DNA of 55,271 nucleotides from Bacteroidales bacterium (GTDB lineage: Bacteria; Bacteroidota; Bacteroidia; Bacteroidales; UBA932): NCBI GenBank assembly GCA_016295455.1, contig JAEDLE010000004.1:1-55271 (forward strand). Direction: 5' to 3'. Below the pieces are notes generated by a model, which was not told where the DNA came from, made no database searches, and saw only the letters and a program-made list of their open reading frames with translations. Within the stretch, counting starts at the first letter, position 1. The number at the start of each line of letters is the position of its first letter. Positions 8,261 to 16,133 of this stretch are shown here, piece after piece. The position numbers and the translations under genes were made by a program.

Positions 8261-8306
8261 TTTTTCATATAGTCTTGCTCTTCTTTTTCATATAGTCTTG
8301 CTCTTC
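8261..8306. repeat. Perfect 23-bp tandem duplication at MATE gene end
   Basis: Two identical 23-bp units occupy 8261-8283 and 8284-8306 and begin TTTTTCATATAG. The inner unit holds the stop codon and last codons of the MATE gene; the outer unit is noncoding and abuts repeat F. Confidence 0.93.
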
Positions 8307-9625
8307 CACCGGCCGCTGCGAAGATACAGGCCGCAGGTCAATGCCATAAAACCGCCGTATACGGCTTCGGACAGCCAGCATACAGCTACGTCGCATTTCA
8401 TGATCCCTATGACGACAATGCAGAAAATCAGGTAGATGAGCAGGGAAAATGATTCAAGTATAAATGAAGTTCTGGTGTTTCCGGTCCCTCCCACTGCCTG
8501 GAAGAAAACCGATGCCGGAATGGTCAGAATGTAACTTGCACATAGAACCAGCATGGATGGTATGCAAGCCTGTGTCAGTTCCGGAATATTTGTGAAAATG
8601 CGTATTATCAACTGTGGGAATATGCTGAAAAACAAGAGTATGGGCAACGTTGCCGCATAGGCGGTCTTGAGCATTTTCCATATGAGATTCAGTACGTTAT
8701 CGCTATGTCCGTGTCCTATCAGGTTGCTGGTCAGAGTGCTGCATGTGGATGAAAACGCCATCAGTACCATCCATACGAAGCCGGATATATTCCTGACGAT
8801 GTTGCTGATTGCCAGCGACCTTTCACCGAGATGCTCTATGAAAAGGAAGAAAATGAACCAGGTTGAGATAGACAGGAAATTTTGTATCATACTCCACAAG
8901 GAAACTTTCAATATGCCTTTCAGCGTTGTCCAGGAAGGTACAGGAGGCCTTCTGAGGCCATATTTATGAGTGTCACAACGCCTGAATGTGTAGATGACAA
9001 AGAAAGCCAGGGATATGAATTCAGATATGGTTGAGCCGATGGCCGCTCCTCTTATGCCGAGTGCGGGCAATCCGAGTTTGCCGAAAATGAGTATCCAGTT
9101 GAGGCATACGTTCGACAGCATCATTACAAAAGAGTTGATGGACAGCACCTTGGTTTGGGTAGTGCCGATGTAGAAAGCCCTAAATACCGCAGTTGAGAAT
9201 GCGAAGACCAGTCCGAGGACTCTCCATCGTACATAACTCAGTGCAGCATCTCTGACCTGTGGGGAACTTACCATCAGTCCCATCAGTTCGGGAGATACGG
9301 CTTCTGAAATCATGGTGGTCACAATCGCCAGTCCCAGAGCAAAATACAGTCCGTGGTAGAATACATTTCCGGTCTGGACGTGATTCCCTTCACCGTTTCT
9401 TCTTCCTATGATAATCTGAACCCCTATGCTGAATCCCAGGCCCAACATGAATATGACCAGATAATAGACGCCGGCAATGGCCGAGGCGCCCAGTTCCAGT
9501 TCGCCGACTCTACCCAGAAAGGCCGTGTCGGTCATTCCTATGACTTGCTCGACTATTGTGCTGACCAGTATCGGGAAGGCAATCCGCAGGATTTCGCGGT
9601 ATGAATAGTGTTCTCTGTTTTCCAT
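8288..9625 (-). CDS. MATE-family multidrug/cation antiporter
   Basis: About 445 residues with twelve hydrophobic segments in two matching halves, the MATE (NorM/DinF-like) layout: REILRIAFPILVSTIVEQVIGMTDTAFLGRVGELELGA is the typical first helix pair. It exports cationic compounds using a proton or sodium gradient; substrate unknown. The open frame starts at 9661 with MDYEIPIIFATI, which again is repeat G translated. MENREHYSYREILRIAFPI from the ATG at 9625 is the normal MATE N-terminus. The 3' end lies in a 23-bp tandem duplication without affecting the protein. Single gene between repeats F and G. Confidence 0.92.
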   Translation of the reverse strand: MENREHYSYREILRIAFPILVSTIVEQVIGMTDTAFLGRVGELELGASAIAGVYYLVIFMLGLGFSIGVQIIIGRRNGEGNHVQTGNVFYHGLYFALGLAIVTTMISEAVSPELMGLMVSSPQVRDAALSYVRWRVLGLVFAFSTAVFRAFYIGTTQTKVLSINSFVMMLSNVCLNWILIFGKLGLPALGIRGAAIGSTISEFISLAFFVIYTFRRCDTHKYGLRRPPVPSWTTLKGILKVSLWSMIQNFLSISTWFIFFLFIEHLGERSLAISNIVRNISGFVWMVLMAFSSTCSTLTSNLIGHGHSDNVLNLIWKMLKTAYAATLPILLFFSIFPQLIIRIFTNIPELTQACIPSMLVLCASYILTIPASVFFQAVGGTGNTRTSFILESFSLLIYLIFCIVVIGIMKCDVAVCWLSEAVYGGFMALTCGLYLRSGRWKSKTI

Positions 9626-9642
9626 AATCGTCGCAAAGATAA

Positions 9643-9675
9643 TTGGAATTTCATAGTCCACCTACGTTATTCCAA
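9643..9675. repeat. Palindromic repeat, copy G
   Basis: Forward copy: TTGGAATTTCATA (9643-9655), GTCCACC (9656-9662), TACGTTATTCCAA (9663-9675). It lies between the divergent MATE and DinB-GNAT genes. Confidence 0.9.
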
Positions 9676-9824
9676 CGTTTTTTCCGCCGTGGCATGTTTT
9701 TATAGTGCTGTCACACGCTGTTGATAACACTTGTTTTATAACATGCATTATTTAAAGAAAAAATCACTATATTGCAGGTTATTATTTGAGGATTACTTAA
9801 TCATGAAATTAATTGAACTGGTTT

Positions 9825-10841
9825 ATGTCAGTTTTGAATGAAATCTCTTTGGCTATCAGGGAGATAGTTGATCAGCAGATGAGGCTGTTGAAAGATCTTC
9901 CGGAAGAGGTGGTCTCCGGTCGCTTCAATGTACAGGACAGGAACATCAAGATGCTCCTCGGGCATATGGTGGATTCCGCAAGCAACAATCAGCAGCGTAT
10001 GGTAAGGCTGCAGTATGCACCGCGTTGCGGTTGGTCCATGCCGGATGCGAACGTCGGTATGCTCGTTTTCCCGGACTATACTCAGGACAATGACCTTTGG
10101 ATCTTTCTCCAGGACTACCGCAGTTATCCTATGGAGGAACTGCTGCAGTTATGGAAATGCACCAACCTTCATATAGCCCATCTCATCGAGGCCATAGACC
10201 AGACTAAACTTGATAACTATTGGATTGATTATCAAGGAAATAAATGCACTTTAAGGAATATGGTCTCGGGCTATCTGGACCATCTTCGTCTGCACGTAGG
10301 CCAGATCCGTGACCTGCTTGAGCATATGAATACCACGCGGCTGGATTTCAGGCGCTGGCGACTTGACGATGCCCGGCGCCTCTACGAGTTGGCAAAGGAT
10401 CCCGAACTCGGCCCAAGAGCCGGCTGGGCTCCCCATACCGGTGTAAAAGCGAGTGCCGATGCGCTCAGGGATTTCCTAATGAATGACTGCACCTGGGCAG
10501 TGGTGCTGAAAGACACGGGGCAGGTCATCGGAGCTATAGGCTATCATCCTTATGGTCAGAGTGTTATACCAATTGGAGAAGACGATATCGAGGTCGGTTA
10601 CTGGATAGGGAGGGAGTATTGGAACCAGGGCTACTGCACCGAAGCCCTCAATGAACTGCTGCGTTACTGCAGGACTGTAATCAAGCCGAATGCCATATGG
10701 GGAGACCATTTCATCGACAATCCCGCCTCCGGCAGGGTGATGGAGAAATGCGGCTTCAGCGACATCGGTGAGCTCTGCCAAAGTTCTAAACTCTACAACA
10801 GCGAGGGGCGTCCGCTCCGTATACTCCGTTATATCAGGTAA
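9825..10841 (+). CDS. DinB-like domain fused to GNAT acetyltransferase
   Basis: About 338 residues. Residues 1-165 form a four-helix DinB/YfiT-like bundle with candidate metal ligands in LLGHMVDSASNN, LHIAHLIEAI and HLRLHVGQIRDLLEHM. Residues 170-338 are a RimJ/RimL-type GNAT domain (LDFRRWRLDDARRLYELAKD, VGYWIGREYWNQGYCTEAL with the acetyl-CoA loop, NPASGRVMEKCGF). DinB-superfamily proteins bind metals and often transfer or add low-molecular-weight thiols; GNATs acetylate amines. The fusion suggests two steps on one small molecule, for example detoxification, but the substrate is unknown. An upstream in-frame TTG at 9813 is possible; I prefer the ATG at 9825. Single gene between repeats G and H. 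Confidence 0.82.
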   Translation: MSVLNEISLAIREIVDQQMRLLKDLPEEVVSGRFNVQDRNIKMLLGHMVDSASNNQQRMVRLQYAPRCGWSMPDANVGMLVFPDYTQDNDLWIFLQDYRSYPMEELLQLWKCTNLHIAHLIEAIDQTKLDNYWIDYQGNKCTLRNMVSGYLDHLRLHVGQIRDLLEHMNTTRLDFRRWRLDDARRLYELAKDPELGPRAGWAPHTGVKASADALRDFLMNDCTWAVVLKDTGQVIGAIGYHPYGQSVIPIGEDDIEVGYWIGREYWNQGYCTEALNELLRYCRTVIKPNAIWGDHFIDNPASGRVMEKCGFSDIGELCQSSKLYNSEGRPLRILRYIR

Positions 10842-10887
10842 TTAAACAATAGCGGTGGGCACGGGACGTGCAACGTGTGGACACTTG

Positions 10888-10918
10888 TTGAAAACGTAGT
10901 CCACCTATGAAATTCTAA
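10888..10918. repeat. Palindromic repeat, copy H
   Basis: Forward copy with a shortened left arm: TTGAAAACGTA (10888-10898), GTCCACC (10899-10905), TATGAAATTCTAA (10906-10918). It ends six bases before the start of the acyltransferase gene. Confidence 0.88.
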
Positions 10919-10924
10919 AGAAAT

Positions 10925-12130
10925 ATGGGTACTTCGAAACTTACGTCATTTGATCTGTTCACTTTGAATATGGCTATAAAGGGAGCATGGTTGTATAGGA
11001 ATGCTCCTGATTTTGAGGGTATGAAGAAGGCTCTGGCAAGGCTCTCGGAGCTTTATCCGCAGCTTGGGGGCAGGTATGACGGGAAGTCAAAGTCTCTGGT
11101 ATGGGCTGATGGCCAGACCGTGACTCTGCCTTTCGCCAGCTGTGACCTGAGGGCTTACTCCGTGGATGAACTCAAGGGGAATGCGAAGGTCTGGTCTCTG
11201 GTCAAGGAGTATGACCTGAAAGCATTCAAGTCAGGCAAGGCAATGCCTTTCAGTGCGTTGCTCGGTTATCTGAAGGATGGCGCCGTGCTGTATGTTCAGT
11301 GCGCTCACGCGACTATGGACGGTGCGGCTTTCTATGAGCTTGTAAATCAGTGGGCTGCGCTCTACAGAGGGGAGGCCGTGAGGCCAATGGTTGCGGATCC
11401 GTCACAGATCCCGGCTGAAGATTGCTTGTCCCGCGAGGAAACCCTGCGCCAGGTTTGCGAAAAGGGGTGGATACGGGTTCGTTTCAGGCAACTGTTCAAG
11501 ATGATCTGGAATCTGGGACGGAACAAACGGATCAGGACGACATATGATATCGAGGTCAGCCAGAATGAGATACAGCGGCTGAAGGAATTTTCTGGCGCCG
11601 GCACCAATGCGGTTCTCGCTGCCATCGCCATACAGGCTTTGAGCCGGCATATGCCGAACTGTCGTCCGTTCAGGCTGCTTTTCGTTGCCGACCTGCGCGA
11701 ACGGGTCACGGGCATAAGCAGGGATTTCTTCGGCAACGCCTCCCAGCCGGTCATCGCTGAGGGACTATTCGACCCGAAGGACGAGACCGCGGCCCTCGCC
11801 TCAAGAATTGATCTTTCTCTGGGGAATATGCTGACGTCCGGCAGGGTGGAGGAGAATGTGCGTCTTTCCCTCTGCTGCTCACATTACGGTCTGCCGTATT
11901 ACTATTTTGACGCTTCGGATATGAACAGCGCTGACCCTGGTACGGTTTATTTCAATAACCAGTTGAAATTCAGGCCCTGCGAGCTTGAATGGGGACATGG
12001 TCTGCCGGAGTATGCCTTTCCTAATGAACTTACGGATATGGTAAAGTTCTGGCAGCCAGTCGCTTCGGGTCCGGTCCGCATCATTTTCGGCGGTCTCGCC
12101 TCAAAGATAATGGAGAAACCGACAGCCTGA
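10925..12130 (+). CDS. BAHD/condensation-like acyltransferase
   Basis: A 401-residue protein with the HxxxDG catalytic motif HATMDG at 128-133 and, near the C-terminus, EWGHGLP in the place and spacing of the DFGWG structural motif of BAHD acyltransferases. The two-lobed length (about 400) also fits the chloramphenicol acetyltransferase-like superfamily. Such enzymes transfer an acyl group from CoA or a carrier protein to an alcohol or amine. No carrier protein or NRPS module is nearby. No signal peptide, so probably cytoplasmic. Start chosen at the first ATG after repeat H; very little 5' leader remains unless the promoter lies within or before the repeat. Superfamily fairly sure; substrate unknown. 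Confidence 0.72.
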   Translation: MGTSKLTSFDLFTLNMAIKGAWLYRNAPDFEGMKKALARLSELYPQLGGRYDGKSKSLVWADGQTVTLPFASCDLRAYSVDELKGNAKVWSLVKEYDLKAFKSGKAMPFSALLGYLKDGAVLYVQCAHATMDGAAFYELVNQWAALYRGEAVRPMVADPSQIPAEDCLSREETLRQVCEKGWIRVRFRQLFKMIWNLGRNKRIRTTYDIEVSQNEIQRLKEFSGAGTNAVLAAIAIQALSRHMPNCRPFRLLFVADLRERVTGISRDFFGNASQPVIAEGLFDPKDETAALASRIDLSLGNMLTSGRVEENVRLSLCCSHYGLPYYYFDASDMNSADPGTVYFNNQLKFRPCELEWGHGLPEYAFPNELTDMVKFWQPVASGPVRIIFGGLASKIMEKPTA

Positions 12131-12230
12131 GTACAACCTGTGCACGTCGGCATGGCCCGTCGGAATAAGTGCTCCCGTTCCGGCCTGGAACTGCGGGTTC
12201 TTTTTGGCGGAGGCGAAAAGCCTGACCTGA

Positions 12231-12599
12231 TTATTTCAGGAACACGAAGAACACGGCAAGTATCAGCAGTCCGAAGGCAACGAAATGGTTCCATTGCAGA
12301 GCCTGTCCCTTGAAGCAGACCATCACGACGAGCGTGAATACCGTCAGTGAAATGACTTCCTGTATCACCTTGAGCTGTATGAGGTTGAATGGTCCGCCAT
12401 TTCCCGTGAACCCTATCCTGTTTGCCGGAACCTGAGCGCAATATTCAAAGAAAGCCAGTCCCCAACTGAAGAGAATGACCGCAATCAGCGGCCATCCGTC
12501 AGAAATCTTCATCTCCTGCAGTTTCAGGTGCCCATACCATGCGAAAGTCATGAACACATTCGATGCGAGCAGCAGGAGTATCGTATATAATCCTTTCAT
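12231..12599 (-). CDS. DUF486 small membrane protein (DMT superfamily)
   Basis: A 122-residue protein with four transmembrane helices, matching the DUF486/DMT-like family in length and sequence (MKGLYTILLLLASNVFMTFAWYGHLK, GLAFFEYCAQVPANRIGF). Function unknown; relatives resemble small multidrug-resistance exporters. The open frame continues 61 codons further upstream, but that part is basic, non-hydrophobic and unlike the family, so I start at the ATG at 12599. It converges on the acyltransferase gene with a 100-nt gap that holds only a weak hairpin (GTTCC facing GGAAC near 12178-12192). Confidence 0.88.
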   Translation of the reverse strand: MKGLYTILLLLASNVFMTFAWYGHLKLQEMKISDGWPLIAVILFSWGLAFFEYCAQVPANRIGFTGNGGPFNLIQLKVIQEVISLTVFTLVVMVCFKGQALQWNHFVAFGLLILAVFFVFLK

Positions 12600-12751
12600 T
12601 TTCAATTGTATATGCCTATGCGGGCAGGCAGGAATCCCATCAGCCCGCATCCCCTGACGGGTGCAGATTACGGCCAAAGAAACATCGCACACATATTTGT
12701 CGCTTGTGTGCGCCCGTCCCGGCACTCTCTGGCTGACAACCCGGTTCCAAC

Positions 12752-12808
12752 CCATCGGAACCGTCCATCTTCCCGGGACCAAAGGTCGTCAATCCATCGG
12801 AACCGTCC
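12752..12808. repeat. Short direct repeat upstream of DUF486 gene
   Basis: The 15-mer CCATCGGAACCGTCC occurs at 12752-12766 and again at 12794-12808, 42 bp apart, in the otherwise empty 228-nt gap between the DUF486 and DUF3276 genes. No function recognised. Confidence 0.6.
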
Positions 12809-12827
12809 TGTCAGGCTTTCCGGTCGT

Positions 12828-13145
12828 CTAGAAATCGGAGTCCTCCCTGTCCGGAGTTTCGTCCGTGAGGCAGTTGGTCCTGATATAGTCCACCACCTCC
12901 TTCAGACCGTCGGCAAACTTCTCGAAATCCTCCTTGTAGAGGAAGATCTTGTGCTTGTCGTAGCTGACCTGTCCGTCCCTTTCGACCTTCTTGCTCTCCG
13001 TGATGGTGAGATAGTAGTCATTCTTTCCCCTGGTTGACTTCACGTCGAAGAAATAGGTCCTCTTTCCTGCCTTCACCGGCTTCGAATAGACCTCCTCCGA
13101 TGATCTGTCACGGCCATAGAAGCCGTCTGTGTCATCCCTGTACAT
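12828..13145 (-). CDS. DUF3276 PUR-alpha-like nucleic-acid-binding protein
   Basis: A 105-residue protein of the Bacteroidota/Spirochaete DUF3276 family, structurally related to PUR-alpha/Whirly single-stranded nucleic-acid binders. The typical core AGKRTYFFDVKSTRGKNDYYLTITESKK is followed by a second unit, HKIFLYKEDFEKFADGLKEVVDYI. Start placed at MYRDDTDGFYGRD (13145) rather than the longer frame to 13178, because family members begin near this point. Role in the cell not established; proposed to bind RNA or ssDNA. It is divergent from nusB with a 100-nt shared promoter region. Confidence 0.9.
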   Translation of the reverse strand: MYRDDTDGFYGRDRSSEEVYSKPVKAGKRTYFFDVKSTRGKNDYYLTITESKKVERDGQVSYDKHKIFLYKEDFEKFADGLKEVVDYIRTNCLTDETPDREDSDF

Positions 13146-13209
13146 ATCAAATGTCTTTAGTATTTGCCAAACTATCATTCCAAATGTATGAATTTTTCGG
13201 GAAATCCGC

Positions 13210-13217
13210 TATCTTTG
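13210..13217 (+). promoter_or_regulatory. -7 box (TATCTTTG) for the nusB operon
   Basis: TATCTTTG matches the Bacteroidota -7 consensus TAnnTTTG and lies 28 nt before the nusB start. No TTTG at the expected -33 spacing is clear. Confidence 0.55.
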
Positions 13218-13244
13218 TAAGAATAATTTTGATGCGATTGTCAT

Positions 13245-14180
13245 ATGCTTAACAGAAGAATACTCAGAATCAAGGCGTTCAAGGTGATGTATGAATATGC
13301 TGTCAGGGGCGGTATGAGCCTTGGAGATGCTCTGAGCGAACTGGAACAGTCGTGCCAGGCGACAAGGGACCTTTATCTGTATATGCTTGCGACTGTGTCT
13401 CCGCTCACCCGTGAGGCCCGCAGGAGGATAGACGCGGCGAAGACCAAGTTCAATCCTACCGAAGAGGACCTGCACCCCAACGAGAAATTCGCGGACAATG
13501 CGCTTGCACCTATTCTTGATTCGGACATTGACCTGAAGAAGCTTCTGGAAAAGAAGCATCTTTCCTGGGAACAGTATGACATATTCATCAGAAATGTGCT
13601 GGATTCCGCGCAGGAGAAACCTTGGTTCAAGAAGTATATGGCAACTCCGGGCTCTTCGCTCAAGGAGGATTGCGCCCTGTTCAGGAAAATATTCGAGAAT
13701 GAGTTCGAGGACAGTCCTGAACTTCACGAGATACTCGAGGAAAAGTCTCTTTATTGGATGGATGACCTGGGCTATGCCCTGATAAGGGACTGCACAACCC
13801 TGGATGCTCTCGGTGAGGGAAAGCCCTGGAGACTTCCCGAACTCTACAAGAGCGATGAGGTCAAACAACAGAATCCCGCCGCTGAGGTGTCGAGTGACAA
13901 GGTTTTCGTCACAAAACTGCTCAGCAACGCCTTCTCAGGCTATGAGGCCACATTCAACAAGGTCATCGAGTCCGTGCCGGACTGGGACAGCGACCGCCTC
14001 TTCGCTGCGGATATGGCGATAATCGCCCTCGGTGTCGCTGAGTCTTCCACTTTCAGCGACATCCCGCGCAACGTGACTCTCAACGAGTACATAGAAATCT
14101 CCAAGTTCTACTGCTCTCCGAAGAGCCGTCAGTTCATAAACGGCCTTCTGGACAAGATGACTGCAAAACAGGAACAATAA
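13245..14180 (+). CDS. nusB: Transcription antitermination factor NusB (long Bacteroidota form)
   Basis: A 311-residue protein. The N-terminal MLNRRILRIKAFKVMYEYAV and the C-terminal helical NusB core (FNKVIESVPDWDSDRLFAADMAIIALGVAE, LNEYIEISKFYCSPKSRQFINGLLDKM) are typical; the roughly 150-residue insertion is normal for Bacteroidota and about doubles the E. coli length. NusB with S10 binds boxA in rRNA operons to prevent premature termination. First gene of a plus-strand run (nusB, yajC, ybbR, coaE, DUF5606, rimO, lipoprotein) with gaps of 25 nt or less. Confidence 0.95.
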   Translation: MLNRRILRIKAFKVMYEYAVRGGMSLGDALSELEQSCQATRDLYLYMLATVSPLTREARRRIDAAKTKFNPTEEDLHPNEKFADNALAPILDSDIDLKKLLEKKHLSWEQYDIFIRNVLDSAQEKPWFKKYMATPGSSLKEDCALFRKIFENEFEDSPELHEILEEKSLYWMDDLGYALIRDCTTLDALGEGKPWRLPELYKSDEVKQQNPAAEVSSDKVFVTKLLSNAFSGYEATFNKVIESVPDWDSDRLFAADMAIIALGVAESSTFSDIPRNVTLNEYIEISKFYCSPKSRQFINGLLDKMTAKQEQ

Positions 14181-14200
14181 CATAAACAAAGAGATATAAT

Positions 14201-14518
14201 ATGAATATTCTTACTCTTCCCCTCCAGGCTCAGGCGCCTGCACAGGGTTCTGGAATGGCTTCGATGTGGATAATGCTCCTCGCCATCTTCGTGATAATGT
14301 ATTTCTTCATGATCAGACCTCAGCGCAAGCAGCAGAAGGAACTCGAGAAGTTCCGTAATGAACTGAAGAAGGGCGACAAGGTGCTGACTGTAGGCGGCAT
14401 ATACGGTACCATAGACAGTGTTGCCGCGAAATATGCCATCATCAAGGTGGACGGAGACGTAAAGATCCGTGTCGACAAGGCTTGCCTTGTGAGGGATATA
14501 ACTGATACACAGTCATAA
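14201..14518 (+). CDS. yajC: Preprotein translocase subunit YajC
   Basis: A 105-residue single-pass membrane protein. One hydrophobic helix (about 20-40, MWIMLLAIFVIMYFFMIRPQ) ends in the family signature FMIRPQRKQQKELEKFRNELKKGDKV, then a small beta domain (TVGGIYGTIDSVAAKYAIIKV). YajC is an accessory of SecDF. It starts 20 nt after nusB, as in other Bacteroidota. Confidence 0.96.
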   Translation: MNILTLPLQAQAPAQGSGMASMWIMLLAIFVIMYFFMIRPQRKQQKELEKFRNELKKGDKVLTVGGIYGTIDSVAAKYAIIKVDGDVKIRVDKACLVRDITDTQS

Positions 14519-14543
14519 GAGTCAGCAATTCAGGATTAGGACC

Positions 14544-15512
14544 ATGCTGCGGGACAAGCTGCGCAGAATGCTTCGAAATGACGGGGGGGACCTGAAAATC
14601 ATTCTTGTGTCCCTCCTGCTGGCTTTCAGCATATGGCTTGTCTATAATCTCACCCTGAACTATACCAAGGTTGTCAGTGTCCCGATAGTCGCGAGAAGCA
14701 ATATCAGCGGGTACAGGCAGCAGTCTACGGGCAGTTCGACCGTTCTGGCGCGTTGCCATACGCGCGGCTTCGACCTTATCAGGCTGGGGCGCAAATCGGA
14801 GGACAAACCTATGGTCGTGGATTTCGATGCCTCGGATTTCAGGTCCAGTGGCGACGGTCTCTTCTATCTGACATCTTCCGAACTGCAGAAATACACCAAG
14901 GCGATTTTCGGGGACAAGGCCGGAATGGAATCATTTGTCACCGACACCCTGTTTTTCCGTTTCCAGCACGAGAACAGCAAGGTCGTGGCTGTCAGCCCGG
15001 TGGCCAATATCAGTTTCGAGGCCCAGCATATGTCTCCTTCGGGACTCCGCCTGCATCCGGATTCGGTTACCGTATATGGTGAACCGGCGTTTCTCGACAA
15101 GATTGACCGTGTCTATACCCGTTCTTTCAGTCTCGAGGACCTGAAGTCAGCCGCCCACGGGGAGGTCAGGCTTGAGGGTATCAAGGGCGTGCGCATGTCC
15201 GATGAGTCTGTGGAATATGCCGTGGATGTCGTCAGATATGTCGATCTGAGCGCCAGGCTGGACCTGGAAGTCCGCAATGTCCCTGCCGGACGCACGCTCT
15301 ATGTGTATCCTCATCAGGCTGACGTGGTGATACGCTCCGAGTTTCCTCCGGTAGGAAATCCGGCTGAAAAGCTGGTGATATATATTGATTATGAGGACTT
15401 TGCAAAGTCGCGTACAGGTGAGTGCATCGCTCGTTTCTCCGAGTTTCCGGTGGGGGTGATCTCCTGCAGCAGCGAACCGGAGGTCTTCGAGTGCATGGAG
15501 AGTGACAGGTGA
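14544..15512 (+). CDS. YbbR-like domain protein
   Basis: A 322-residue protein with one N-terminal transmembrane helix (about residues 22-40) and an extracytoplasmic part made of YbbR-type beta repeats (for example VSPVANISFEAQHMSPSGLRLHPDSVTVYG, where the Pro-Asp-x-Val-x-V-x-G pattern is diagnostic). In Firmicutes, YbbR/CdaR regulates a c-di-AMP cyclase; here no cyclase is adjacent and the role is unknown. Its TGA overlaps the coaE ATG by one base, indicating translational coupling. Confidence 0.85.
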   Translation: MLRDKLRRMLRNDGGDLKIILVSLLLAFSIWLVYNLTLNYTKVVSVPIVARSNISGYRQQSTGSSTVLARCHTRGFDLIRLGRKSEDKPMVVDFDASDFRSSGDGLFYLTSSELQKYTKAIFGDKAGMESFVTDTLFFRFQHENSKVVAVSPVANISFEAQHMSPSGLRLHPDSVTVYGEPAFLDKIDRVYTRSFSLEDLKSAAHGEVRLEGIKGVRMSDESVEYAVDVVRYVDLSARLDLEVRNVPAGRTLYVYPHQADVVIRSEFPPVGNPAEKLVIYIDYEDFAKSRTGECIARFSEFPVGVISCSSEPEVFECMESDR

Positions 15513-16129
15513 TGAAGGCAGTGGCGGTCACCGGTGGAATCGGCAGCGGGAAATCCGTTGTCTGTGCGCATCTCCAACGCTGCGGTGTGCCTGTCTACGA
15601 CAGCGATTCCCGGACGAAGACCTTGTATGACCGTTGCCCGGGTTTGATTGAGGAAGTCGAGGAGGCTTTCGGAATGTGTTTCCGTGACGGAGACGGCAGA
15701 CTGGACCGTCGGGCGCTTGCAGCCGTGGCCTTTGCGGACAGGGCTGCTCTTGAAAGGCTCGAGTCCATAGTGCACCCGAAAGTACTGGAGGACTTCATTG
15801 ACTGGCGGGACTCGTATCCGGGACAAGGATGGCGGGGATATGCCGGTGCGGAACCTTTCGTGGTGATGGAATCGGCCATCATACTCGGCAAGCCGGCTTT
15901 CCTCTCGCAGGTTGATGCCGTGGTGCTGGTCACTGCGCCACTTGAACGGAGGATAGACAGGGCGGTCAGGAGAGATGCCTGCCCGAGGGAGGACATAATT
16001 GCCAGGATGGCGTCGCAGGAAACAGTTGAGGACGGGGTTGATGCTCTGATAATCAACGATTCCGACCTGGAAACCCTATACAGGCGCACCGACAGCGCAT
16101 TTAGTGGATTGTTTAAGATAATAGGATAA
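15512..16129 (+). CDS. coaE: Dephospho-CoA kinase
   Basis: A 205-residue kinase that phosphorylates dephospho-CoA at the ribose 3'-OH, the last step of CoA synthesis. P-loop GGIGSGKS at residues 8-15, followed by YDSDSRTKTLYD (the CoA-site Asp) and the lid/core segments VESAIILGKP and RIDRAVRRD. Start taken as the ATG overlapping the ybbR stop (TGATG) rather than the GTG one codon earlier. Normal family length. Confidence 0.95.
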   Translation: MKAVAVTGGIGSGKSVVCAHLQRCGVPVYDSDSRTKTLYDRCPGLIEEVEEAFGMCFRDGDGRLDRRALAAVAFADRAALERLESIVHPKVLEDFIDWRDSYPGQGWRGYAGAEPFVVMESAIILGKPAFLSQVDAVVLVTAPLERRIDRAVRRDACPREDIIARMASQETVEDGVDALIINDSDLETLYRRTDSAFSGLFKIIG

Positions 16130-16133
16130 TAAT

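Noticed and set aside
1370..9675. Repeat arm TACGTTTTT as a portable TAnnTTTG promoter
   Set aside because: The arm resembles a -7 box with TTG 20-23 nt upstream and points toward crcB, the TonB receptor and DinB-GNAT genes. In copies A, D, H and I it points into gene 3' ends, so orientation is not consistent.
938..10918. Palindromic repeats as true integron attC sites
   Set aside because: attC sites run from RYYYAAC to GTTRRRY, have variable loops and conserved ends, and lie downstream of same-strand genes. Here the conserved part is the centre, the outermost order is GTT...AAC, genes face both ways and no IntI is present. I keep only the weaker cassette-like description.
12600..12827. Extended N-terminus of the DUF486 protein (to 12782)
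   Set aside because: The added 61 residues are basic and unstructured, absent from the family, and precede the first membrane helix.
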